Numbered from the stretch's first letter, positions 29,677 to 39,601 are shown. The stretch is DNA of 64,000 nucleotides from Fidelibacterota bacterium (GCA_018650795.1 JABIFG010000234.1:1-64000), one strand, 5' to 3'. The notes: generated from the sequence alone by a model not told the origin. Translations and numbers: made by a program.

Positions 29677-31006
29677 AAGGCTAAGCTATTTCCTGCTGTT
29701 ATCACTGAGCCTATCGTTTGCTCAGGAAGAAGCTGAGGTGGATTTCAGAGTATCTTTGGATTATTCCCGTTTCTCCATTGAAGGAGGGGTTTATCTGGAT
29801 GTATACCTCATGATTCCACAGGCAGTCTTTACATTTGTCGAGGGTGAAAGTGGGTTGGAAGCCAAAGTTATCTTTCAAACCGCTCTGGTGCAGGGAGATG
29901 CTGTTCCTTATGATCCTGATCAGTGGACCCGAATCTACCGGGCTCCGGATAGAGCATCTATCGAAAAACTTTCCTGGGTTCCCGACATCAGCAAATTTTA
30001 TGTTGAACCTGGAGATTATATCCTCCAGGTAGATATCGTAGATGTTCATTCTCAAAAGCAGCAGACTATCCGGAAACCGGTTTCTCTAGAACTGTTTTCT
30101 ACCAATGAGTTAAGCATTTCTGATATTACTATCGCTTCCCAGGTGGTTGAAGCCAAGGCTGAAAACGAATTCACCAAATATGGGTATGATGTAGTACCGA
30201 ATGCGCAAAGGACCTTCACAGCCGGCGCCCCAATGATGTATTATTTTATTGAAGCATATGGTCTATCTGGAACGGATAATTACGGTGTACACGCTCAGGT
30301 ACTCTCACTGAATGGAGATTTAGTCAAGGATTTCCCTGTCCGCACTAAAAAAATGCCAGGTACTTCAGTAGTAGAGTGGGGTGGAGTTAATACGGCTGGA
30401 CTCGGTTCAGGAATTTATAAGCTATCTGTCGATATTACTGATGGGAGCAGCAAGATAACTGCCAACCAGAAACGGACCTTCTATATCCTCAGGGATACTG
30501 GAGCTAAGCAGGAAAAAGCCGAAGTTAAAGATGAATATGCTGGTTTGAGTGCGTCTCAGGTAAATGATATTTTCAAAGTTGCGAGTATCATTATGGATAA
30601 AAAGGAGAAGCGCCTCTACACCAAATCAGATGATGTAGGTAAAAGAAATGTGCTGACCTCTTTCTGGGCACGCAGAGATCCAAATCCTGAAACTTCAATC
30701 AATGAATTTAAACAGGAATTTTATAAACGAGTTCAAATTGCGAATAGAGATTTTGGGTCAGATACAATGGATGGGTGGAGTACGGATAGAGGACGGATAC
30801 TCATTAAGTATGGCATACCAAATGATGTTGAGAGACAGCAATCATCACTGGGTCAGCGACCCTGGCTTTCCTGGCAGTATTATGATATTGAGGGAGGTAT
30901 CCGATTCATATTCATTGATCGTACAGGATATGGCAATTTCCAATTGGTCCATTCAGATGCCCGAGACGAATTGCAGGATCCTGATTGGGAAAGATTCCTA
31001 AAATAA
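29654..31006 (+). CDS. GWxTD domain-containing protein
   Basis: 'FWARRDPNPETSINEFKQEFYKRVQIAN', 'DRGRILIKYGIPNDVE...PWLSWQYYDIEGGIRFIFIDRTGYGNFQLVHSD'; TTG start overlapping smc. Confidence 0.88.
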   Translation: MYQFNLLKRLSYFLLLSLSLSFAQEEAEVDFRVSLDYSRFSIEGGVYLDVYLMIPQAVFTFVEGESGLEAKVIFQTALVQGDAVPYDPDQWTRIYRAPDRASIEKLSWVPDISKFYVEPGDYILQVDIVDVHSQKQQTIRKPVSLELFSTNELSISDITIASQVVEAKAENEFTKYGYDVVPNAQRTFTAGAPMMYYFIEAYGLSGTDNYGVHAQVLSLNGDLVKDFPVRTKKMPGTSVVEWGGVNTAGLGSGIYKLSVDITDGSSKITANQKRTFYILRDTGAKQEKAEVKDEYAGLSASQVNDIFKVASIIMDKKEKRLYTKSDDVGKRNVLTSFWARRDPNPETSINEFKQEFYKRVQIANRDFGSDTMDGWSTDRGRILIKYGIPNDVERQQSSLGQRPWLSWQYYDIEGGIRFIFIDRTGYGNFQLVHSDARDELQDPDWERFLK

Positions 31007-31025
31007 TATGCTGGAGCTGTAGCTG

Positions 31026-31898
31026 ATGAAGGTGCGAGCAGGGGTTGATATTGGGGGAACAAAGGTCCGCATTGGTCTGGTTGGGGAAACAGGGGAGCTA
31101 CTGCTCCTGGTAGACAAAATCGCCATGTCCAAATTTGAACGCGGCGACGAGCTCATGCTGGTTATCGCAAACACAATTAAAGCTCAGATGGCAAAATATC
31201 CAGATTATGAATTAATTGGTGTTGGAGTCGGAGCTCCAGGTCCCTTGAATGACACTCACGATAGTGTCATGGAAACGCCGAATACACCTGTCATTCAGAA
31301 TTATCCATTGGTTGCCCGTCTCCAGGCTCATTTTGATGTAACCGTAAAAATGAACAATGATGCCAATGTATTTGTTTTGGGTGAAGCTATCTCAGGAGCA
31401 GGTAAGGGGGAAGCATTCGTATATGGAATCACCCTGGGTACTGGCTATGGGCATGGTTTTGTCTGGGATGGCCGCATTCTAAGCGGAGCGCATGGTACCG
31501 CCACCGAATATGGTTTAGCACCATATAATGATGGAACTTTTGAGGACTACGCTTGCGGACCGGCTCTGGAACGTAACTATGAGAGTATCTCTGGTGAATC
31601 CAGGACGGGTCTTCAAATCTTCAAACTTGCTCAGAGCGGTAATGCGAATGCCCTGGCCGCCTGGAGTCTTTTAGGCAGGTCTGTGGGGCACTCCCTGGTT
31701 TATGTTACTCACTTGCTGGATCCAGGTATTATTGTTGTAGGTGGTTCACTGGCTGCTGGTTTTGAATTTTTTATTGATTCTCTTCGAGAGGTCGTTGATG
31801 CCCATTTATTCGAAAATCAAAAAGGTAAGTTAAGAATTGAACGAGCTGAATTAGGAGACGCTGCTCCAGTCATAGGGTCAGCACTGCTCATTAGCTAA
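31026..31898 (+). CDS. ROK family sugar kinase/regulator
   Basis: 'AGVDIGGTKVRIGLVGETGE', 'GVGAPGPLND', 'MNNDANVFVLGEA'. Confidence 0.92.
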   Translation: MKVRAGVDIGGTKVRIGLVGETGELLLLVDKIAMSKFERGDELMLVIANTIKAQMAKYPDYELIGVGVGAPGPLNDTHDSVMETPNTPVIQNYPLVARLQAHFDVTVKMNNDANVFVLGEAISGAGKGEAFVYGITLGTGYGHGFVWDGRILSGAHGTATEYGLAPYNDGTFEDYACGPALERNYESISGESRTGLQIFKLAQSGNANALAAWSLLGRSVGHSLVYVTHLLDPGIIVVGGSLAAGFEFFIDSLREVVDAHLFENQKGKLRIERAELGDAAPVIGSALLIS

Positions 31899-31921
31899 TA
31901 CCCCACTTTAATGGTAATCAT

Positions 31922-32653
31922 TTGGAAAATGTAAGACCCGCCCAATTTTCACCTCATCTGATTAGCGATACCCTGAAAGCACTATATACTGGTGTCATCG
32001 ACCTGATTTATCCTCCTCTCTGTCTGATTTGTGATCAGCGCATAGCGCATGCAAGGCTGGAAATTTGCGGATCATGCCTCGAGGAATTCAAACTTATTGG
32101 CAGGCCACATACACAATTTTCCGTACCGGGAGAGATATACATTTCCGGCGCCTGGGCACTTTTCGAATTCGATAAACCTTTTCAGCAACTCATCCATCAC
32201 CTGAAATATTCAAGACGCCGAAAACCTATTGGAATTGTCTTGAATCACTATGAATCTCAGATTCTGGATCAACTTCCTACAAATAAGATAGATTTGGTAA
32301 TCTCCATCCCGTTGCATCCCCGGAAATTTCGTGAGCGTGGCTATAACCAGGTCGATAATATGAGCCAATGGCTTACAGAAAAATTAGACACCGAACTGGG
32401 AAACCAATTCGTGAAGCGTAAAAAATACACGACAAGTCAGACAAAATTAAATGCCGAGGAACGTATGAAAAATGTACGAGCAGCCTTTGGTGTCACCGAT
32501 AAAACTGCTATAAAAGGTAAGCATGTTTTACTGGTGGATGATGTCTTGACCACAGGTGCGACGGCCAATGCTTTAGCTGAGCTCTTAGCCCAATCCGGAG
32601 CCTCCAAGATTGACCTGATCACCCTGTCCACACCTCAATACGGGAATGCTTGA
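31922..32653 (+). CDS. ComF family / phosphoribosyltransferase-like protein
   Basis: 'LIYPPLCLICDQRI...ICGSCLEEF', 'HHLKYSRRRKP', 'ERGYNQVDNMSQWL', 'HVLLVDDVLTTGATANAL'. Confidence 0.93.
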   Translation: MENVRPAQFSPHLISDTLKALYTGVIDLIYPPLCLICDQRIAHARLEICGSCLEEFKLIGRPHTQFSVPGEIYISGAWALFEFDKPFQQLIHHLKYSRRRKPIGIVLNHYESQILDQLPTNKIDLVISIPLHPRKFRERGYNQVDNMSQWLTEKLDTELGNQFVKRKKYTTSQTKLNAEERMKNVRAAFGVTDKTAIKGKHVLLVDDVLTTGATANALAELLAQSGASKIDLITLSTPQYGNA

Positions 32654-32760
32654 CTTGGTCTGATTTTTGTAGTAACTGGGGCATGAGTTACGTGAATTGA
32701 AGAGATTTTTTTAAATTAAATAGTAACAGTAGTTTTTAACATAGATTTGGAGAATGAGGC

Positions 32761-33945
32761 ATGAATCCTTTCAACAACCCACCAAAATTAAACACTTCAA
32801 GAAGATTTTCAGATAACCTTACCAGCGCCCATGCATTGACGCTTAAGGCAAAATTGGGAGAAAAGGGTAATGCCAGTGGTACTCCTTACGCACTGCCAGC
32901 CTTCAATATTACCACCTTTCAGGGTATCAATGCTGCCTTCGATGCATTTGAAACACTGGGTTCCTCAGGTGTCCTCGCTGTTTCCAATAGTGCGCTCAAA
33001 CATTTTGGAGCTGGTGATGCCATCACTGGTCTTGAAGTTGCTGCCAATTATATCGAATCCCGTGCCCGGAGATCCAGTGTACAGATTGCAACCCACCTTG
33101 ATCATGGTGACTATACTTCTGAAGGCGGACGCAAAGTTGTTCAGGGTGCTGTTCAGCATTTGACCAGCGTCATGGCAGATAACTCAACAGATCACGTCAA
33201 CAAATGTGCCCGTTCACTGGAAGAGAATATTGGCTTTACCCGTGAAGTTGTCAATATGGCTCACCCACTGGGTGTTTCAGTTGAAGGCGAATTAGGTGTT
33301 CTGGCAGGTGAGGAAGACGAAGATACTAAATCTGAGATTTCGACCTACACCAACCCTGAAGATTTCGAACAATTTATCACCGAGACAGGTGTTCTAATGA
33401 TTGCACCAACCATTGGTACCATGCATGGTCCCAACAAAGGAAAACCGGGTACAAAAGTTAAATTGAACGTTGAGCTCGCCCATGAACTACTAAAAATAGC
33501 TGATCGTATACAACCCGAAACGATTTTTGTAGCTCACGGTGCCTCAACACTCTACCCTCAGGTAGTGGAGCATGCTGTTGAACAACTCGAAGCGCTGGGC
33601 TCAAACATGTCTGATAAGTATGGACAGACCTGGAAAAACTTTGTGGGAACTGACTGGGAACAGATACAGGGTCTTATTGGTGCTGGTTTTGCTAAAATTA
33701 ACACCGATACGGAAAATCGTCAAACCTTCCTCAGCGCTCTATTGGGCGCAGTGAGTGAGAATGCTGCCAAGGTTGATATTCGTTGGTATGACAAGAAGAC
33801 CACTGAAGCACTCACGCAGAGCTATCTGGTTAAATTGATCATGGCTGGCGATTATGGTGTCTGGCATGAGCCAAAAATCAACGTGGATAAGTTCAAATTT
33901 GATTTACACTTTGCTCTTGCTGATGCATTGAAAAACGCCCAGTAA
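32761..33945 (+). CDS. Class II fructose-bisphosphate aldolase
   Basis: 'ALPAFNITTFQGINAAFDAFE', 'VQIATHLDHGD', 'MIAPTIGTMHGPNKG', 'FVAHGASTLYP'. Confidence 0.93.
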   Translation: MNPFNNPPKLNTSRRFSDNLTSAHALTLKAKLGEKGNASGTPYALPAFNITTFQGINAAFDAFETLGSSGVLAVSNSALKHFGAGDAITGLEVAANYIESRARRSSVQIATHLDHGDYTSEGGRKVVQGAVQHLTSVMADNSTDHVNKCARSLEENIGFTREVVNMAHPLGVSVEGELGVLAGEEDEDTKSEISTYTNPEDFEQFITETGVLMIAPTIGTMHGPNKGKPGTKVKLNVELAHELLKIADRIQPETIFVAHGASTLYPQVVEHAVEQLEALGSNMSDKYGQTWKNFVGTDWEQIQGLIGAGFAKINTDTENRQTFLSALLGAVSENAAKVDIRWYDKKTTEALTQSYLVKLIMAGDYGVWHEPKINVDKFKFDLHFALADALKNAQ

Positions 33946-33965
33946 GCGATTTTTCTGCTAACATC

Positions 33966-35171
33966 ATGATGCCTAAACATGTCAAAGACCTTGCGCTCCA
34001 GGGGCAGAAGGTCTTCGTCAGAACTGATTACAATGTCCCCCTTGATAGTAACGGAAAAGTGACTGATGATTTCAGAATCCGATCATCTCTACCTACCATC
34101 AAGTTTTTGTTAGAACAGGGTGCTGCAGTAATCCTGGCTTCCCATCTTGGCCGACCAAAGGGAGCTGTTATTCCCGAGCTGAGTCTGGCTCCAGTAGCCA
34201 GGCGTCTTGCAAAACTGGTCCAGGCTGAGGTAATCTTTGCTCCAGATTGTGTGGGCGCTGAAGTCGAATCACTGGCTGCTAAATTACTACCTGGCCAGAT
34301 ATTACTACTTGAGAACCTGCGTTTTCACGCGGCTGAAACCAAAAATGAACCTGAGTTTTCCAAACAATTGGCCGCTCTGGCTGATGTCTATGTGAATGAT
34401 GCATTTGGAACAGCCCACAGGGCTCACGCTTCAAATGTGGGTATGACAGAATACTTTGTTGACAAAGCCGCCGGTTTTCTGCTGATGAAAGAGATTGAAT
34501 TTCTGGTAAGTGCCATTGAGAATCCTGTACGCCCCTTTACCGTGGTCATGGGTGGCTCTAAAGTCAGCGGAAAAATAGATCTACTCAAAAGACTGGCTGA
34601 GGTAGCCGATAATATTCTGATTGGTGGGGGTATGGCATTTACTTTTCTAAGTGCTCCACCATTAAATCACAATGTGGGTTCTTCACTTGTCGAAGAGGAT
34701 AGACTTCAATTTGCTGCTGATGTTATTGACCTCTGCTTGGCCAAGAACGTCAATCTTGTTTTACCCTCAGATTGTATTGCTGCCAATGAGTTTTCAGAGA
34801 CAGCCAAGAGTCAGGAATTACCCATACGTGGTCTGGAAGATGATCTAATGGGTCTGGATATCGGTGGCAGAACGGTTAAATCGTTTGAGAGGATTTTGGA
34901 TGATTCCAAAACAGTTCTCTGGAATGGTCCCATGGGTGTTTTTGAAATGACACCTTTTGAGAATGGTACTAAAGCTATAGCTAAAAAACTTTGTGAAATC
35001 ACAGAACAGGGTGCCACGACCATTGTTGGTGGTGGTGACAGTGCTGCTGCCTTAAGCAAATTTGGATTGGATGGTGGTGTCACCCACACATCCACAGGAG
35101 GCGGGGCATCACTGGAACTTTTAAGCGGTATTGCTTTACCTGCTTTTGAAGCTTTGAAAGGAGCTAAATAA
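33966..35171 (+). CDS. pgk: Phosphoglycerate kinase
   Basis: 'KVFVRTDYNVPLDSNGKVTDDFRIRSSLPTI', 'LASHLGRPKG', 'LLLENLRFH', 'TTIVGGGDSAAAL', 'STGGGASLELL'. Confidence 0.98.
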   Translation: MMPKHVKDLALQGQKVFVRTDYNVPLDSNGKVTDDFRIRSSLPTIKFLLEQGAAVILASHLGRPKGAVIPELSLAPVARRLAKLVQAEVIFAPDCVGAEVESLAAKLLPGQILLLENLRFHAAETKNEPEFSKQLAALADVYVNDAFGTAHRAHASNVGMTEYFVDKAAGFLLMKEIEFLVSAIENPVRPFTVVMGGSKVSGKIDLLKRLAEVADNILIGGGMAFTFLSAPPLNHNVGSSLVEEDRLQFAADVIDLCLAKNVNLVLPSDCIAANEFSETAKSQELPIRGLEDDLMGLDIGGRTVKSFERILDDSKTVLWNGPMGVFEMTPFENGTKAIAKKLCEITEQGATTIVGGGDSAAALSKFGLDGGVTHTSTGGGASLELLSGIALPAFEALKGAK

Positions 35172-35939
35172 TTGAAAAGAAATAAGATAGTAGCCGGAAA
35201 CTGGAAGATGCATTTTGGACCTCAAGCGGCGGCTGAATTCGCTGAATCGTTGCGTATTAATATATTGGACACCCATGGGGTGTCGGTTATTTTATGCCCG
35301 CCATTTTTGGCATTGAAGTCGGTTTTTGACGTGGTAAACGGTAGTGAGCTCAAGGTAGGCGCCCAGAATATGCATTGGGAGGAAGCCGGAGCTTTTACTG
35401 GTGAGATCACGGGTGCAATGATTAAGGAAACCGGTGCTGAATATGTGATCCTGGGGCACTCTGAAAGACGGCATGTCTTTGGTGAGTCCGATGATTGGAT
35501 TAACAAGAAAGTTCACAGGTCTTTGAAAACAGGTTTGATTCCCATTTTATGTGTGGGTGAGAAGATTGAAGAGCGTGAAGGCAATGACACCGAAAAAGTG
35601 ATTGCCCGACAGCTCCGAGAAGGTTTGAAAGGTTTATCTAAAGCTGACATGGAAACAGTCATTGTCGCCTATGAACCAGTTTGGGCCATCGGTACTGGCT
35701 TGACTGCCTCACCACAGCAAGCTGCTGACGTACATGCTTTCATCCGCGGTGCTTTGAAGACTCTATTTGATGGCGACGTTGCAGAATCCACGTGGATTCT
35801 ATATGGCGGAAGTGTCAAACCTGACAATACACAAGGTTTACTGTCCAATAAGGACATAGATGGAGCTCTGGTAGGAGGAGCGAGTATGACACTTGATGCA
35901 TTCAAGGGGATCATCGACGAAGCTGGAGCCATCGACTAG
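35172..35939 (+). CDS. tpiA: Triosephosphate isomerase
   Basis: 'KIVAGNWKMHFGPQAA', 'YVILGHSERRHVFGE', 'VIVAYEPVWAIGTG', 'ILYGGSVKPDN'. Confidence 0.98.
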   Translation: MKRNKIVAGNWKMHFGPQAAAEFAESLRINILDTHGVSVILCPPFLALKSVFDVVNGSELKVGAQNMHWEEAGAFTGEITGAMIKETGAEYVILGHSERRHVFGESDDWINKKVHRSLKTGLIPILCVGEKIEEREGNDTEKVIARQLREGLKGLSKADMETVIVAYEPVWAIGTGLTASPQQAADVHAFIRGALKTLFDGDVAESTWILYGGSVKPDNTQGLLSNKDIDGALVGGASMTLDAFKGIIDEAGAID

Positions 35940-35948
35940 GAGAGATAC

Positions 35949-36320
35949 ATGACATTTTTGTACATTATACTGGTTATCATTTCATTGTTACTCATGATGG
36001 TAATTCTCATGCAATCCAGTAAGGGTGGCGGCTTAGCCGGTACTTTTGGTGGTGGTAACACAGCAAGCGCACTGTTTGGTGGCGTTGGTGCAGGTAATTT
36101 TCTCACCAAATTAACAGGAGGTCTGGCGGTTGCTTTCATGGTAATCATCATTCTCATTGGCGTCCTGAACAAGGGTGGATCGGGCGGTCAGACTGACTTC
36201 CAGAAAGAGTTGCAGGACGAGATGATTGTTCCAGGAACACAGTTCGAAGCAGCAGCTCCTGCCGAATTGGCCTTACCTGGTGAAGCAACGACTACTGGAG
36301 ATGCTTCAAGCGACGAATAG
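35949..36320 (+). CDS. secG: Preprotein translocase subunit SecG
   Basis: 'MVILMQSSKGGGLAGTFGGGNTASALFGGVGAGNFLTKLT'. Confidence 0.94.
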   Translation: MTFLYIILVIISLLLMMVILMQSSKGGGLAGTFGGGNTASALFGGVGAGNFLTKLTGGLAVAFMVIIILIGVLNKGGSGGQTDFQKELQDEMIVPGTQFEAAAPAELALPGEATTTGDASSDE

Positions 36321-36328
36321 TTTTTTTG

Positions 36329-36412
36329 GCCGAGGTGGTGGAACTGGTAGACACGCTGTCTTGAGGGGGCAGTGAGCTAACGCTTGTGCGGGTTCGAATC
36401 CCGCTCTCGGCA
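36329..36412 (+). tRNA. tRNA-Leu (anticodon GAG)
   Basis: GCCGAGG...TCTCGGC acceptor, CTGTC-TTGAGGG-GGCAG anticodon arm, long variable arm, GGTTCGAATCC T arm. Confidence 0.95.
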
Positions 36413-36428
36413 CAAAAATCCCTCATTG

Positions 36429-36458
36429 GAGACCTGAATTATCGGGTCTCTTTTTTTT
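36429..36458 (+). terminator. Rho-independent terminator after secG-tRNA-Leu
   Basis: GAGACC-tgaattatcg-GGTCTC followed by TTTTTTTT. Confidence 0.9.
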
Positions 36459-36482
36459 GGTGGAAAAATGAAGGGCGTTAAG

Positions 36483-36708
36483 CTGAGACTTTAACATAAC
36501 CGTCTCAGGTGGGACATAACTCACTCTCCGGACATTGCCTGCCAGGTCGTAGCCTATTGGGCGTAGACTGGAGGTTCTCGAAATGTCGGGAGAATTTTTA
36601 CCACGGATTTCCTACATCCCTGCCATGACTGATCATATGAGTCTAGTTTCATATCAACAAATTTTGAAATGTGGTTATGGGGGTAGAGACTTCGACGAGC
36701 TCAGTCTC
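36483..36708. repeat. Cluster of intergenic inverted repeats
   Basis: CTGAGAC/GTCTCAG (36483-36489/36502-36508); CTCCGGACATT/AATGTCGGGAG (36526-36536/36582-36592, 10/11); GAGACT/AGTCTC (36686-36691/36703-36708). Confidence 0.55.
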
Positions 36709-36728
36709 CAGATTGGAATTCAGAGGTT

Positions 36729-37397
36729 TTAGCGCTTACGGACGTATACGACTTTGTGATAAAAATGAACTGCTTCAGATTTAACACTGAAGTCAGCCGC
36801 ACCACCTTCATGCCGAGTAAAAAATAAATTATCCTCTGAAAATTGGATTTTCCTCGAGATCAGACGACCGTCACTTAGACGGGCAACCACATGGTCACCA
36901 TTTTTTACACTTGATGCAGGGGAGATGATCATTACATCACCATAGCGGGAATAAGGATCGATCAGAGGGTTTTGTTCTTCATCAACTATGATTGAGTAGG
37001 CCAAAGGATCTTCTACATCAGGGATGCCTTTTAGGGCATGCACGGGTTTCTGGCTGATGGTACCATTGCGTCTGAAAAATTCGGGCTGGCTACTTTGACT
37101 CCAGGTATAGACTTTGATGGTTTGGCGAATGTTTTGGAGCGGTATATACGGCCGGAGATTGCTCTGATCCTCAGCCTGCCATTCAGCAGTGATGGAGTCC
37201 TCAGATTTTATAAACCGAACTTGCCGACCTGCCAGCTGAGCAAGATGCCTGAGGCTATTTTTTCGGGGGACTGTTTTTCCGGTTCTCCACCGGCTTACTG
37301 AAGAACTTTTTATGCCAGTTAACTTGGCCACTTCATAATCTGATAAGCCAAGCTCATCGATGGTGTTCAGAGCAAATTCTCGAAAATTATTTTCCAT
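36729..37397 (-). CDS. HTH (Cro/CI-like) regulator with S24/LexA-like C-terminal domain
   Basis: 'LGLSDYEVAKLTGIKSSSVSRWRTGKTVPRKNSLRHLA' HTH; 'YGDVMIISPASSVKNGDHVVARLSDGRLISRKI' S24 fold. Confidence 0.82.
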   Translation of the reverse strand: MENNFREFALNTIDELGLSDYEVAKLTGIKSSSVSRWRTGKTVPRKNSLRHLAQLAGRQVRFIKSEDSITAEWQAEDQSNLRPYIPLQNIRQTIKVYTWSQSSQPEFFRRNGTISQKPVHALKGIPDVEDPLAYSIIVDEEQNPLIDPYSRYGDVMIISPASSVKNGDHVVARLSDGRLISRKIQFSEDNLFFTRHEGGAADFSVKSEAVHFYHKVVYVRKR

Positions 37398-37757
37398 GAT
37401 TTTAATCTATTGAACCTCGTTTGGTTTAAAAGAAAAATTTGCATTCCTAACATGTTGAGGTTGATGGTCAAATAATTGATTAAAATTGAACGGCGGCTTG
37501 TGGAATATTGAGCATTTGTTGCAGCTACGTAAACTCTATTGTCCCCAAGAACCATATGCCAGGATTCAATTATAATATAAAGTTATTGTGATTTGATTCT
37601 CAATTAGATTGAGATCAGAGGAGTAAAAGGAACCTACGAAATCTCAAAATTCTAGCTCCCTTTGGCTCAATAAAATCAATGACAAAGGCAAGCTCGTCTA
37701 CTATATTGCACGCCACTTTGAGGCATGACCCCGTGGATTTGGGCGGTCTGAAATGTG

Positions 37758-37779
37758 AAAGTGAGTAAAAACTCACTTT
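37758..37779 (+). promoter_or_regulatory. Perfect 9-bp hairpin in leader of TPR gene
   Basis: AAAGTGAGT-aaaa-ACTCACTTT, 54 nt upstream of ATG 37833. Confidence 0.5.
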
Positions 37780-37832
37780 AGAAATGATAAAGACCTTGAA
37801 GAAGGTTGATGGACTAAAAGGATAAATCTAAG

Positions 37833-39068
37833 ATGAAAAACCTCGTTGTAGCTGCACTCATATTTGTTGCACTTTTCGGACAATTATTGGCTCAATATCA
37901 AGATGAAGTAATGGTTACGAAAGCACGTGAAGCAATCAAGAATTTCAACATCACTACTGCTGATAGTGCTTATAAAGCTGCTATGAAAGCTGCACCAGAT
38001 GAAGAGCGCTACAATGAAATTCAAGTGGAGTGGGGCGTCTTAGAACAAATAAATGTTCGCCTTACGGATGGTAGTCGTGCCATGGGTCGCAATGAATATG
38101 CTGAAGCCTATAAAAAGTATGAAGAAGCCATTGCTCAAATGGATGCGTCTCCTCTTGATATCTGGGGTCGCTTTAAAGGGGAATCCTATTATAGCATGGG
38201 TATGGTTCATTTTCGTCAGGAACAACCCATTGAAGCTGCTAACAAATTTCGTAATGCTATGCAATATGATACAAGTGAAGACAAATATGGTAAAGCCATT
38301 GAGATGGTTCGTAATAAGCACTATACCGAGGGTCATAAATTCTTGAGACGTAAGGATTATGAATCAGCCCGTCTTGAGTATGAAAAAGCTGTGGCAGTAG
38401 ATCCTGCTTTTGCCAGTGGATACTATCAATTAGCCTATATTGCTAAAAGAGATGGAAACTTAAAAGCTGCAGAAGGTTTTTACCTTGAAGCAGTCACCAG
38501 CGATGGCACTCACTATAAAGCCTGGTACGGACTTGGAAATCTTTATAGCGAGATGGGGAACAACGCCAAGGCTATCGAGAGTTTGAAGACATCAATTTCA
38601 ATTAATCCTAATTATGAAAAAGCTTACTATGTTATTGGTAAAGTATATGAAAGCCAGAAGAGTAATTCTCTAGCCATCTCGAACCTGAAAAAGGCTATCG
38701 AAGTAGATAAGAAATATTCTAAGGCTTATGAGCTGCTGGCTAAAATATATTTTGATCAGGAAAAGTATGATACAACCATTGCGCTTCTCCGAGGTCTTAC
38801 TGGATCAACGGTCAGCTATAAGACTGCTTATCACTTAGCGCAGGCTTACAATGCCAAAGGAAATCACTCTGCTGCCCTTACAGCCGCCTCAACTTCATTG
38901 GCCAAGGCCAGGAAGAAAAATTGGGCACCTGCTCAGATTGAAAAAGGCGATGCTCTAAAGGGCTTGGGTCGTAATAAAGAAGCCATAGCTTCATATCGAC
39001 TGGCTATGAAGGATGCGAGATGGAAGAGCACGGCCGAACATCTTATTAATGAGATCATGAAGGGCTAA
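37833..39068 (+). CDS. Secreted/periplasmic tetratricopeptide-repeat protein
   Basis: Signal peptide; successive TPR units e.g. 'AWYGLGNLYSEMGNNAKAIESLKTSISINPNYEKAYYVIGKVYES'. Confidence 0.9.
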   Translation: MKNLVVAALIFVALFGQLLAQYQDEVMVTKAREAIKNFNITTADSAYKAAMKAAPDEERYNEIQVEWGVLEQINVRLTDGSRAMGRNEYAEAYKKYEEAIAQMDASPLDIWGRFKGESYYSMGMVHFRQEQPIEAANKFRNAMQYDTSEDKYGKAIEMVRNKHYTEGHKFLRRKDYESARLEYEKAVAVDPAFASGYYQLAYIAKRDGNLKAAEGFYLEAVTSDGTHYKAWYGLGNLYSEMGNNAKAIESLKTSISINPNYEKAYYVIGKVYESQKSNSLAISNLKKAIEVDKKYSKAYELLAKIYFDQEKYDTTIALLRGLTGSTVSYKTAYHLAQAYNAKGNHSAALTAASTSLAKARKKNWAPAQIEKGDALKGLGRNKEAIASYRLAMKDARWKSTAEHLINEIMKG

Positions 39069-39105
39069 TTGCTCAACAACTGATCAATTCTGATTTATAT
39101 TTTAT

Positions 39106-39133
39106 AGGGCTGTTATTCGACAGCCCTTTTTTT
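39106..39133 (+). terminator. Rho-independent terminator after TPR gene
   Basis: AGGGCTGT-tattcg-ACAGCCC followed by T-run. Confidence 0.9.
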
Positions 39134-39237
39134 ATACACGTCACGCAATACACTTTAAAAAATTTAAGCCTACATTGATTGCATATCGCAGAAATTTCCA
39201 CTTTTTCCATAGGTCCTTAAGTATAAATTAAACACTT

Positions 39238-39597
39238 ATGGCAATTCGTGGAATAGGTAGTGATATCGTTGAAGTCAGTCGTATTAGTCGGCTCAGAGAA
39301 AAGTATGGAAGTCGCTTCCTGAAGCGCGTTTTTACTAAGGGTGAGACTGCATATTGCGAGTCAAAAGAACACCCTGAAATCCATTTTGCAGGGCGCTTCG
39401 CAGCTAAAGAAGCCATTGCCAAGGCAGTCTACCAGAGTGGCTATGATAAAATTATTCCCTTCTCAGATATTGAGATTCTAAATGATACCGAAGGGCGGCC
39501 GATGGTATCTCTCCTCACACATATCCAGGGCACTTGCCTCGTCACCATCTCTCACGAACATTCAATGGCCATAGCCTTCGCTGTATTGGAGTATTGA
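39238..39597 (+). CDS. acpS: Holo-[acyl-carrier-protein] synthase
   Basis: 'IRGIGSDIVEVSRISRL', 'FAGRFAAKEAIAKAV', 'ISHEHSMAIAFAVLE'. Confidence 0.95.
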   Translation: MAIRGIGSDIVEVSRISRLREKYGSRFLKRVFTKGETAYCESKEHPEIHFAGRFAAKEAIAKAVYQSGYDKIIPFSDIEILNDTEGRPMVSLLTHIQGTCLVTISHEHSMAIAFAVLEY

Positions 39598-39601
39598 TTC
39601 A

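Noticed and set aside
32672-32691. GTAACT/AGTTAC hairpin upstream of fructose-bisphosphate aldolase
   Set aside because: Only a 6-bp stem; expected by chance at this frequency and no further support.
36729-37397. Prophage CI-type repressor signalling a prophage
   Set aside because: No neighbouring phage genes; flanked by housekeeping genes.
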